Shown: positions 51,494 through 58,295 of the stretch, piece after piece
Layout of the letters: each line of letters opens with the position of its first letter
Position numbering within the stretch: the stretch's first letter is position 1
Assembly (NCBI RefSeq): GCF_000282195.1
Contig: NZ_AKJT01000075.1
Coordinates: 62,001-126,000 of the forward strand
DNA length: 64,000 nucleotides
Direction: 5' to 3'
Source: Pseudomonas sp. GM18
Lineage (GTDB): Bacteria; Pseudomonadota; Gammaproteobacteria; Pseudomonadales; Pseudomonadaceae
Notes under the pieces: model-generated
What the model saw: the letters and a program-made list of their open reading frames with translations, nothing else
Database searches by the model: none
What the model was told of the DNA's origin: nothing
Program-made: the position numbers and the translations under genes

Positions 51494-51527
51494 TCACCGT
51501 GCGACTTTTATCCGCGTCGCACGGTGA
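51494..51527. terminator. Strong hairpin after the aminotransferase gene
   Basis: Perfect twelve-base-pair stem (TCACCGTGCGAC with GTCGCACGGTGA), ten-base loop, just past the aminotransferase stop. No U run on the minus strand, so it may act with Rho or as a 3' stabiliser. The remaining part of the 317-bp gap back to htpX holds the htpX promoter and nothing else I recognise. Confidence 0.65.
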
Positions 51528-51535
51528 CAGGCCAT

Positions 51536-52747
51536 TTACTGGCGATAGGACTTGAGGAAGTTGCCGATCCGGCCAATGGCCTGATCCAGGTCGTCGACCC
51601 GTGGCAGGGTGACCACGCGGAAATGGTCCGGCCATGGCCAGTTGAAGGCCGTGCCTTGTACCACCAGCAGCTTTTCCGAGAGCAGCAGGTCGAGTACGAA
51701 TTTCTCGTCGTTGTGGATCGGGCAGACTTTCGGATCGATCCGCGGGAACGCATACAGCGCCCCCATTGGCTTGACGCAGCTCACGCCCGGAATGTCGTTG
51801 AGCAGTTCCCAGGTACGATTACGCTGTTCCAGCAGGCGCCCTTGGGGCAATACCAGGTCGTTGATGCTCTGATAGCCGCCGAGTGCGGTCTGGATCGCGT
51901 GCTGGCTCGGCACGTTGGCACACAGGCGCATGTTGGCCAGCATGTCGATGCCTTCGATGTAGCTCTGGGCGTGGTGTTTCGGGCCGGAAATGGCGATCCA
52001 GCCGGAGCGGAAGCCGGCCACGCGATAGGACTTGGACAGGCCGTTGAAGGTCAGGCAAAGCAGGTCCGGTGCCAGCGAGGCGGTGCAGATGTGCACGGCG
52101 TCGTCGTACAGGATCTTGTCGTAGATCTCGTCGGAGAACACCACCAGATTGTGCTGACGGGCCAGTTCCAGCATGCCCAGCAGGACTTCCTTCGAATACA
52201 CAGCGCCAGTCGGGTTGTTCGGGTTGATGATGACCAGGGCCTTGGTGTTCGGGGTGATCTTGGCCTTGATGTCGGCCAGGTCCGGCCACCAGTTGGCCTG
52301 CTCGTCGCACAGGTAATGCACCGGGTTGCCGCCCGCCAGGCTTACTGCGGCGGTCCACAGCGGATAGTCGGGGGCTGGCACCAGCACTTCGTCGCCGTTG
52401 TTGAGCAGGGCCTGCATCGACATCACGATCAGCTCGGAAACGCCGTTGCCCAGGTAGATGTCTTCAATGCCGACGCCTTCCACCTGCTTTTGCTGGTAGT
52501 ACTGCATCACGGCTTTACGGGCGCTGAACAGGCCTTTGGAGTCGCTGTAGCCCTGGGCGGTCGGCAGGTTGCGGATCACGTCCTGAAGGATTTCATCCGG
52601 CGCTTCGAAACCAAAGGGCGCCGGGTTGCCGATGTTCAGCTTGAGGATGCGATGGCCTTCCTCTTCCAGGCGTTTGGCGTGCTTGAGCACTGGGCCGCGA
52701 ATGTCGTAGCAGACGTTGGCGAGCTTGTTCGATTTGCTGACCTGCAT
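51536..52747 (-). CDS. alaA: Alanine-type aminotransferase (AlaA/YfbQ family)
   Basis: A 403-residue PLP-dependent class I aminotransferase. The PLP-Lys is in TFNGLSKSYRVAGFRSGW; other markers are NGVSELIVMSMQALLNNGD, INPNNPTGAVYSKE and VFSDEIYDKILYD, plus FRVVTLPRVD near the end. This is the AlaA group that makes alanine from pyruvate and glutamate. It is divergent from msrB across about 225 bp. Confidence 0.9.
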   Translation of the reverse strand: MQVSKSNKLANVCYDIRGPVLKHAKRLEEEGHRILKLNIGNPAPFGFEAPDEILQDVIRNLPTAQGYSDSKGLFSARKAVMQYYQQKQVEGVGIEDIYLGNGVSELIVMSMQALLNNGDEVLVPAPDYPLWTAAVSLAGGNPVHYLCDEQANWWPDLADIKAKITPNTKALVIINPNNPTGAVYSKEVLLGMLELARQHNLVVFSDEIYDKILYDDAVHICTASLAPDLLCLTFNGLSKSYRVAGFRSGWIAISGPKHHAQSYIEGIDMLANMRLCANVPSQHAIQTALGGYQSINDLVLPQGRLLEQRNRTWELLNDIPGVSCVKPMGALYAFPRIDPKVCPIHNDEKFVLDLLLSEKLLVVQGTAFNWPWPDHFRVVTLPRVDDLDQAIGRIGNFLKSYRQ

Positions 52748-52973
52748 GGCGATGTGTTCCCGAAAATGAACGATCCAGGCGGCGTATGAACGACCGTGCT
52801 GGGAATCCTGCGTATTCACACAGGCCTGACGCCTTGAGTGGCGGCACTCATAAATCCGTTTGAATGCGCGTGGTCCGGCTGCCAGACTGGCGTTTGACGA
52901 GGCGCAATCATACGTGCCGCCCGATCCGTGGAAAAGGTACAGATCGGGCTTTTTCAGCTGCTGAGGTGTATCG

Positions 52974-53369
52974 ATGGAAAAGTTGGAAAAAACCCTGGAA
53001 GAATGGCGGGCCATGCTTGATCCGGAGCAGTACAACGTTTGCCGCCTCAAGGGCACCGAGCGGCCGTTCTCCGGTAAATACAACGGCACCAAAACCGACG
53101 GTGTTTACCACTGCATCTGCTGCAACGCACCGCTGTTCGACTCCAAAACCAAGTTCGATTCCGGCTGCGGCTGGCCGAGCTTCTACGCGCCGATCGGCGA
53201 CAGCGCGATGGTCGAGATCCGTGATATCAGCCACGGCATGATCCGCACCGAAGTGGTCTGCGCCAAGTGCGATGCACACCTTGGGCATGTGTTCCCGGAC
53301 GGTCCGCCGCCAACCGGTTTGCGTTATTGCATCAACTCGGTGTGCCTGGACCTCGTTCCCCGCGAATAA
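52974..53369 (+). CDS. msrB: MsrB, peptide methionine (R)-sulfoxide reductase
   Basis: A 131-residue enzyme. Zinc cysteines are Cys47 and Cys50 (CICC) and Cys96 and Cys99 (CAKC); the catalytic Cys119 is in GLRYCINSV, and a possible resolving Cys65 is in SGCGWPSF. It repairs R-methionine sulfoxide in proteins. An extra Cys124 follows the catalytic one. Part of an antioxidant run with gpx and ospR on the same strand. Confidence 0.95.
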   Translation: MEKLEKTLEEWRAMLDPEQYNVCRLKGTERPFSGKYNGTKTDGVYHCICCNAPLFDSKTKFDSGCGWPSFYAPIGDSAMVEIRDISHGMIRTEVVCAKCDAHLGHVFPDGPPPTGLRYCINSVCLDLVPRE

Positions 53370-53384
53370 TCTGCTGATGTCGCG

Positions 53385-53416
53385 CGCGTAGGAGCTGCCG
53401 AAGGCTGCTCCTACAA
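53385..53416. repeat. REP-like unit between msrB and gpx
   Basis: GTAGGAGCTGCCGAAGGCTG and CTCCTAC, the inner part of the doublet type seen at 17952. Confidence 0.6.
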
Positions 53417-53451
53417 TGATGTTCGCGTGTGGGGCATCTATTGATTTATTA

Positions 53452-53465
53452 AATTGCACACAATT
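53452..53465. promoter_or_regulatory. Putative OspR operator before gpx
   Basis: AATTGCACACAATT: the inverted arms AATTG and CAATT surround CACA. It sits 46 bp upstream of the gpx start, in an AT-rich patch. OhrR-type regulators favour AATT-containing palindromes. Confidence 0.45.
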
Positions 53466-53510
53466 CAATTGCTCGCTATGTTTGATATTCCTTCATTCGG
53501 AGTTCGTGCC

Positions 53511-53996
53511 ATGAGCGACAACCTGCTGAGCATCCCTTGCACCACCATCAAGGGGGAGCAAAAGACCCTGGCCGATTTCGCCGGTAAAGCGGTGCTGGTG
53601 GTCAACACCGCCAGCAAATGTGGTTTCACCCCGCAGTACAAAGGCCTCGAAGAGCTCTGGCAGAGCTACAAGGATCAAGGTTTGGTGGTGCTCGGGTTTC
53701 CCTGCAATCAATTCGGCCAGCAGGAGCCGGGCAACGAAGGGGCGATTTCCGAGTTCTGCGAGTTGAATTACGGGGTGAGTTTCCCGCTGTTCAAGAAGAT
53801 CGAAGTCAACGGTGCCGGTGCTCACCCGCTATTCGTTCAGCTGAAAAAACGCGCGCCGGGTGTATTGGGTTCCCAGGGCATCAAGTGGAACTTCACCAAG
53901 TTCCTGATCGGCAAGGACGGTCAACTGATCAAGCGCTTTGCTCCGGCCACCAAGCCGCAAGCGCTGCGCCGCGAGATCGAAGCCCTGCTCAAATGA
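53511..53996 (+). CDS. gpx: Glutathione-peroxidase-family thiol peroxidase
   Basis: A 161-residue thiol peroxidase. The peroxidatic Cys37 is in NTASKCGFTPQY, the Gln of GFPCNQFGQQEPG and the Trp-Asn of IKWNFTKFLI complete the site. It has Cys in place of selenocysteine and likely uses thioredoxin. GGAG upstream fixes the ATG at 53511. Its stop codon overlaps the ospR start (ATGA), so both are coupled; in P. aeruginosa OspR controls this gene. Confidence 0.95.
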   Translation: MSDNLLSIPCTTIKGEQKTLADFAGKAVLVVNTASKCGFTPQYKGLEELWQSYKDQGLVVLGFPCNQFGQQEPGNEGAISEFCELNYGVSFPLFKKIEVNGAGAHPLFVQLKKRAPGVLGSQGIKWNFTKFLIGKDGQLIKRFAPATKPQALRREIEALLK

Positions 53997-54454
53997 ACAC
54001 GTTGTCAGTCGATTCGCTGAAACTCGACAGTCAGCTCTGCTTCAAACTGTACGCCGCTTCCCGGGCGGTGATCCGTGCCTACAAGCCGATGCTCGATCAG
54101 CTGGGCCTGACCTACCCGCAATACCTGGCGATGCTGGTGCTGTGGGAATGGCAGGAGGCGGCACCGGAGCAGCCGACGGTCAAGGCGCTGGGTGAGCGCT
54201 TGGCGCTGGATTCCGGGACCCTGACGCCGCTGCTCAAGCGTCTTGAGCAACTGCAATTGGTGCAGCGCCAGCGTTCGGCGCGCGATGAGCGCGAGGTGCA
54301 CTTGAGCCTGTCGTCCACCGGCAAGGCCTTGCGCGATCAGGTCGGGCCGCTCAAGGCCCGCCTGTTGTGCGATAGCGGGGTCGATCTGGATCGCCTGAAT
54401 GAGCTGCGAGATGGTCTCGATCACCTGTTGGGGCAAATCAAATCGCTGTCGTAG
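53993..54454 (+). CDS. ospR: OspR, MarR-type oxidative-stress regulator
   Basis: A 153-residue MarR repressor paralogous to OhrR. The sensing Cys16 is in LDSQLCFKLYAAS; the winged helix reads LTYPQYLAMLVLWEWQEAAP, LDSGTLTPLLKRLEQLQLVQ and ARDEREVHL. In P. aeruginosa OspR senses oxidants, represses gpx and affects pigment production. It overlaps gpx by four bases and the end of the convergent sagS gene by 17 bases. Confidence 0.92.
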   Translation: MNTLSVDSLKLDSQLCFKLYAASRAVIRAYKPMLDQLGLTYPQYLAMLVLWEWQEAAPEQPTVKALGERLALDSGTLTPLLKRLEQLQLVQRQRSARDEREVHLSLSSTGKALRDQVGPLKARLLCDSGVDLDRLNELRDGLDHLLGQIKSLS

Positions 54455-56801
54455 TGGGTATCCACAAGTCGAGCAGGGCCGCCAGTTCTTCCCGGCGGAA
54501 GGGTTTGGCCAGGTAGTCGCTCATGCCCGCCGCACGGCAGCGTTCGCGTTCTTCGGACATGGCGTTGGCGGTCAGGGCGACGATGGGCAGTTGTGGCCAG
54601 CGCCCGCTGCGACGGATCTGCCGGCTGGCTTCGTAGCCGTCCATCACCGGCATGTTGCAGTCCATCAGCACCAGGTCGAATTCGCTGTGCTCGAGCTGAT
54701 CCAGGGCTTCGGCGCCATGGGCCGCGACGCTCACCTCGCAGCCGAGTTTGCCGAGCATGCCCTTGGCCACCAACTGATTGACCGGGTTGTCCTCCACCAG
54801 CAGGATGCGCCCGCGTCGCAGGGGTGAGAGCACTTCGACCCGGGCACCGTTGATCGTGTTGAGTTCCGGCTGCAAGATCCGTCGCAATGTCTGGTAAAGC
54901 GCATTGCGCGCCAACGGTCGCGCCTGCTGCTGCAAAGGTGCCAGGGCGCTGGCTTGCTCGCTGGGCAGGAAACTGCCGTAAGCGGTCACCAGCAGAATCG
55001 GCGCGGTTAAAGTAGGGCGCAGGCCAAACAGGCATTCGGGGCAGTCGGTGATCAACACATCCGGATCCAGGCCGATCAATCGGTCATCGATGGAACGCTG
55101 TTGATAGCCGAGCCCCCATTCGGGCAATAGATTCTGTAGCAGTTCCGCCAGTCCGCTGCTGGCGGCCGTGATCGCGACGATGTTGCCTTGCAGAGCTGCT
55201 GGCGGGATGGCGCGAGTGTGGCAGGGCAGCGGCAGGTCGGCGCAGAACTGACTGCCGAAGCCAGCTTCGGAGCTGATTGTCAGGCGCCCCTGCATGGCTT
55301 CGCAGAGGTTATAAGTCAGCGCCAGGCCCAGCCCGGTACCGCCGAATTGCCGGGTAATGCCGGCACCGGCCTGGGTAAACGGCTGGAAGATTTTGACTTG
55401 CGCGTCCTGGGCGATGCCGATGCCGGTGTCGCAGACCTCGATTCGCACGCCGTCTTCGAACGTTGAAAGACGCACATCGACCCTCCCGAAGCGGGTGAAC
55501 TTGAGGGCGTTGGACAACAGGTTGCTGACGATCTGCCGGACCCGGGTCGGATCGCCGAGCACCAGCGCGGGAAATTGCGGGTCGATCAGGCACGTCAGCT
55601 CGACGCTCGGCGCGGCGTTCTGGGACAGCAGGTTGGCGGTGTCTTCGATCAGCGAGCCGAGGTCGAATGGAATGTGTTCGAGTTCCAGCTGGCCGGCATC
55701 GAATTTCGACAGGTCGAGAATATCGTTGAGCAGTTCCACCAGCACTTTGCCCGAGTCATGGGCGATGGACAGCTGTTGCTGCTGCTCGGCATTGAGCGGG
55801 CCGTCCAGCGAGAGCGCGATCATCCCCAGCAGACCGTTGAGAGGCGTGCGGATTTCATGGCTCATGTTGGCCAGGAACACCGAGCGTGCCTCGGCCATGT
55901 CCAGGGCGGTGCGTCGGGCGACTTCCAGTTCCTCGTTGGACAGGCTGAGCCGCGAGTTGATGGCCTTGAGTTCCGCCGTACGGGCCGAGACGATATTTTC
56001 CAGTTGCGAGAGGTAGTCGGTCAGACGGTTTTCGGCATTGCGCCGCTGCTGGATCTCGGTGGCAATGTTATCGAACTGTTGATTGGCGACCTTGACCAAG
56101 ACGCCGATTTCATCGTTTTCATGCCCCGCCGGATACTCCAGCCAGGTCGGCTCCGCGCTGCGCGGATCACGACCACTGAGTTCGCGGATGACCCGCACCA
56201 GCGGTTTGGTCAGCATCACGTAAAACAGCGCCAACAGAATGCCCGTGAGGATCAGGCTGCGCGCGAAGCCGTTGAGCAGGGTCACTTCGGCCCGGCGCAG
56301 GAAACGACTGCCGAAGGTGTAGGTATCGACATCCAGGTGCAAGGTTCCGAGGGACTCGTCCGGCAAGTGGTCGAGGTAAAGACGGTCTTCAAACTGTCGG
56401 TTGGCGCCGAACAGGAAGTCGCTGAGCATCCGGTAATTGTTTTCCAGGCCGGGGCGTTTGACGCTGGCCAGTACGGTATTGTTGTTGTCGGTCAATTTCG
56501 CGCCGATGATCGCCGGGGAGCGCAGCAGCCCCAGGATCAGTTCCTGGGCGAGTTCGGCGTCGATGTTGTAGGCGATGCGAGACGCGGGGTTATGGCTGAT
56601 TTCCAGCAAAGACAGGATTTCGCGGTTGATGGAGGCGTCTTCGCTGGCATAATCGATGCCTATTTGCACAAGGCTGAGCAGCGTGCCCAGAATGAAGCCG
56701 ACCAGCACCGTAAGCTTGGCTTGCTTGTACGACAGCCGCTGGCTGAACTTGATATCCATGGGATGTTGAACCACTTCCGTTTCCCTTCGCTGCTCAAGCA
56801 T
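54438..56801 (-). CDS. sagS: SagS-type hybrid sensor kinase
   Basis: A 787-residue (or 773 from the inner ATG at 56759) hybrid kinase. Order: a membrane helix near the start, a periplasmic HmsP-like sensor domain (about 45-180), a second helix (LILTGILLALFYVMLTK), a HAMP-like linker, HisKA with SHEIRTPLNGLLGM, an ATPase domain (NALKFT, DTGIGIA, GTGLGLALT) and a C-terminal receiver with VLMDCNMPVMDGYEASRQ. In P. aeruginosa SagS controls the switch to biofilm life through HptB and BfiS. Neither start has a good ribosome site. Confidence 0.88.
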   Translation of the reverse strand: MLEQRRETEVVQHPMDIKFSQRLSYKQAKLTVLVGFILGTLLSLVQIGIDYASEDASINREILSLLEISHNPASRIAYNIDAELAQELILGLLRSPAIIGAKLTDNNNTVLASVKRPGLENNYRMLSDFLFGANRQFEDRLYLDHLPDESLGTLHLDVDTYTFGSRFLRRAEVTLLNGFARSLILTGILLALFYVMLTKPLVRVIRELSGRDPRSAEPTWLEYPAGHENDEIGVLVKVANQQFDNIATEIQQRRNAENRLTDYLSQLENIVSARTAELKAINSRLSLSNEELEVARRTALDMAEARSVFLANMSHEIRTPLNGLLGMIALSLDGPLNAEQQQQLSIAHDSGKVLVELLNDILDLSKFDAGQLELEHIPFDLGSLIEDTANLLSQNAAPSVELTCLIDPQFPALVLGDPTRVRQIVSNLLSNALKFTRFGRVDVRLSTFEDGVRIEVCDTGIGIAQDAQVKIFQPFTQAGAGITRQFGGTGLGLALTYNLCEAMQGRLTISSEAGFGSQFCADLPLPCHTRAIPPAALQGNIVAITAASSGLAELLQNLLPEWGLGYQQRSIDDRLIGLDPDVLITDCPECLFGLRPTLTAPILLVTAYGSFLPSEQASALAPLQQQARPLARNALYQTLRRILQPELNTINGARVEVLSPLRRGRILLVEDNPVNQLVAKGMLGKLGCEVSVAAHGAEALDQLEHSEFDLVLMDCNMPVMDGYEASRQIRRSGRWPQLPIVALTANAMSEERERCRAAGMSDYLAKPFRREELAALLDLWIPTTTAI

Positions 56802-56925
56802 AGTCGATCATCAATGGATACCGATGTTCTCGCAAAACACCTGTACGGGTTGTTGGCCGGGCATCGGATGCTGTGTTTCGTCGCTGTACCGCCATCATCA
56901 CTGTGAACGTGCCCGAGGAGAAGAC

Positions 56926-57816
56926 GTGGATTCCCGATTGAATGCTTTTCTTGAACGCGCCGATGCCGTTCTGGCCCGTATCGAACCGCTGCTGCCGGCG
57001 CCTCGGCAAACGGTCGACTGGACACACTGCCTGGCCGCACGCTGGCAGCGCGAGGGTCGCAACGGTTTTCTGTTGCCGCTGCAAGTCAGCCTCGACATGC
57101 GCCTGTCCGACCTGATCGGCGTTGACCGGCAACTTGAGCAATTGGGCCGCAATACTCAACAGTTCCTCGACGGCATGCCCGCCAACCACGCCTTGCTCTG
57201 GGGCTCGCGGGGCACCGGTAAATCGTCGCTGGTGCGCGCCTTGCTGGCCGAACACGCCAGGAACGGCCTGCGGCTGATCGAGATCGAGCGCGATCACCTG
57301 GCGGACTTGCCGCGGGTGGTCGAGCAGATCGCCAAGTTGTCCCAACGGTTTGTGCTGTTCTGCGATGACCTGTCGTTCGAGTCGGGCGAGGGCGATTATC
57401 GCGTGCTCAAAAGCGTACTCGATGGTTCTCTCGAACAGGCGCCAGACAACGTTCTGCTGTACGCCACCTCCAACCGTCGCCATCTGGTGCCGGAGAAGGA
57501 AAGCGATAACGAAAACTGGAAACGGGTCGATGGCGAGCTCCATCCCAATGAGGCGGTGGAAGACAAGATCGCGCTGTCGGACCGTTTTGGCCTGTGGCTG
57601 TCGTTCTATCCGTTTACTCAGGAACATTTCCTCAACGTCGTCGAGCACTGGATCGGCCAATTGGCCGACAAGGCCGGTCTCAAGTGGCAGCGTGACGAAG
57701 AGTTGGACATCCTCGCGGTGCGCTGGGCCACGGGCCGGGGTAATCGCAACGGACGTTGCGCGTATCAATTTGCCCGCTATTGGGTCGGGCTGAAGCTGTT
57801 GGAGCAAAAGGCATGA
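56926..57816 (+). CDS. DUF815 family AAA+-like ATPase
   Basis: A 296-residue cytosolic ATPase. Walker A is GSRGTGKSSLVRAL near residue 90, Walker B is LFCDDLSFESGEGDYR, and sensor-like YATSNRRHLVPEKESDNENW matches PF05673. Target unknown. The start is a GTG at 56926 with GAGGAGA five bases upstream. The stop overlaps the msrC start (ATGA). Divergent from sagS by about 125 bp. Confidence 0.87.
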   Translation: MDSRLNAFLERADAVLARIEPLLPAPRQTVDWTHCLAARWQREGRNGFLLPLQVSLDMRLSDLIGVDRQLEQLGRNTQQFLDGMPANHALLWGSRGTGKSSLVRALLAEHARNGLRLIEIERDHLADLPRVVEQIAKLSQRFVLFCDDLSFESGEGDYRVLKSVLDGSLEQAPDNVLLYATSNRRHLVPEKESDNENWKRVDGELHPNEAVEDKIALSDRFGLWLSFYPFTQEHFLNVVEHWIGQLADKAGLKWQRDEELDILAVRWATGRGNRNGRCAYQFARYWVGLKLLEQKA

Positions 57817-58295
57817 TCGATTTACAAAAGAGCGGCCAGGGCCTTGAGGGCTACGGCATGCTATGGGCACAGCTGGAATCGTTGCTGGCGGACGAGCGTG
57901 ATTTTATCGCCAACGCCGCGCAATTTTCCGCGTTTCTGTTCAACCAGCTCGATGACCTGAACTGGGCCGGTTTCTACCTTAATCGCAACGAAGAACTGGT
58001 GCTTGGCCCGTTTCAGGGGCAGATCGCCTGCGTACGGATTCCATTCGGTCGCGGTGTGTGCGGGGCTGCCGCTGCCACCTTGCAGACCCAGCGGGTCGAA
58101 GACGTACACGCATTCCCCGGCCACATCGCTTGCGACAGCGCATCGAACAGTGAACTCGTCGTGCCGTTGGTCAAGGACGGTCGACTGATCGGCGTGCTGG
58201 ACCTCGACAGCCCTAAGCTGGCGCGTTTTACCGCTGACGATCAGGCCGGTATCGAGCAACTGGCGGCGATTTTCCTGCGTTTGACCGACTGCTGA
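57813..58295 (+). CDS. msrC: Free methionine-(R)-sulfoxide reductase (MsrC/YebR)
   Basis: A 160-residue GAF-domain enzyme. Cys73, Cys83 and Cys107 have the same spacing (10 and 24 residues) as the three cysteines of E. coli fRMsr; the block HIACDSASNSELVVPL is diagnostic. It reduces free Met-R-sulfoxide with thioredoxin, complementing MsrB. Translated with the DUF815 ATPase. Its stop is in TGATCA shared with the convergent gene. Confidence 0.92.
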   Translation: MIDLQKSGQGLEGYGMLWAQLESLLADERDFIANAAQFSAFLFNQLDDLNWAGFYLNRNEELVLGPFQGQIACVRIPFGRGVCGAAAATLQTQRVEDVHAFPGHIACDSASNSELVVPLVKDGRLIGVLDLDSPKLARFTADDQAGIEQLAAIFLRLTDC

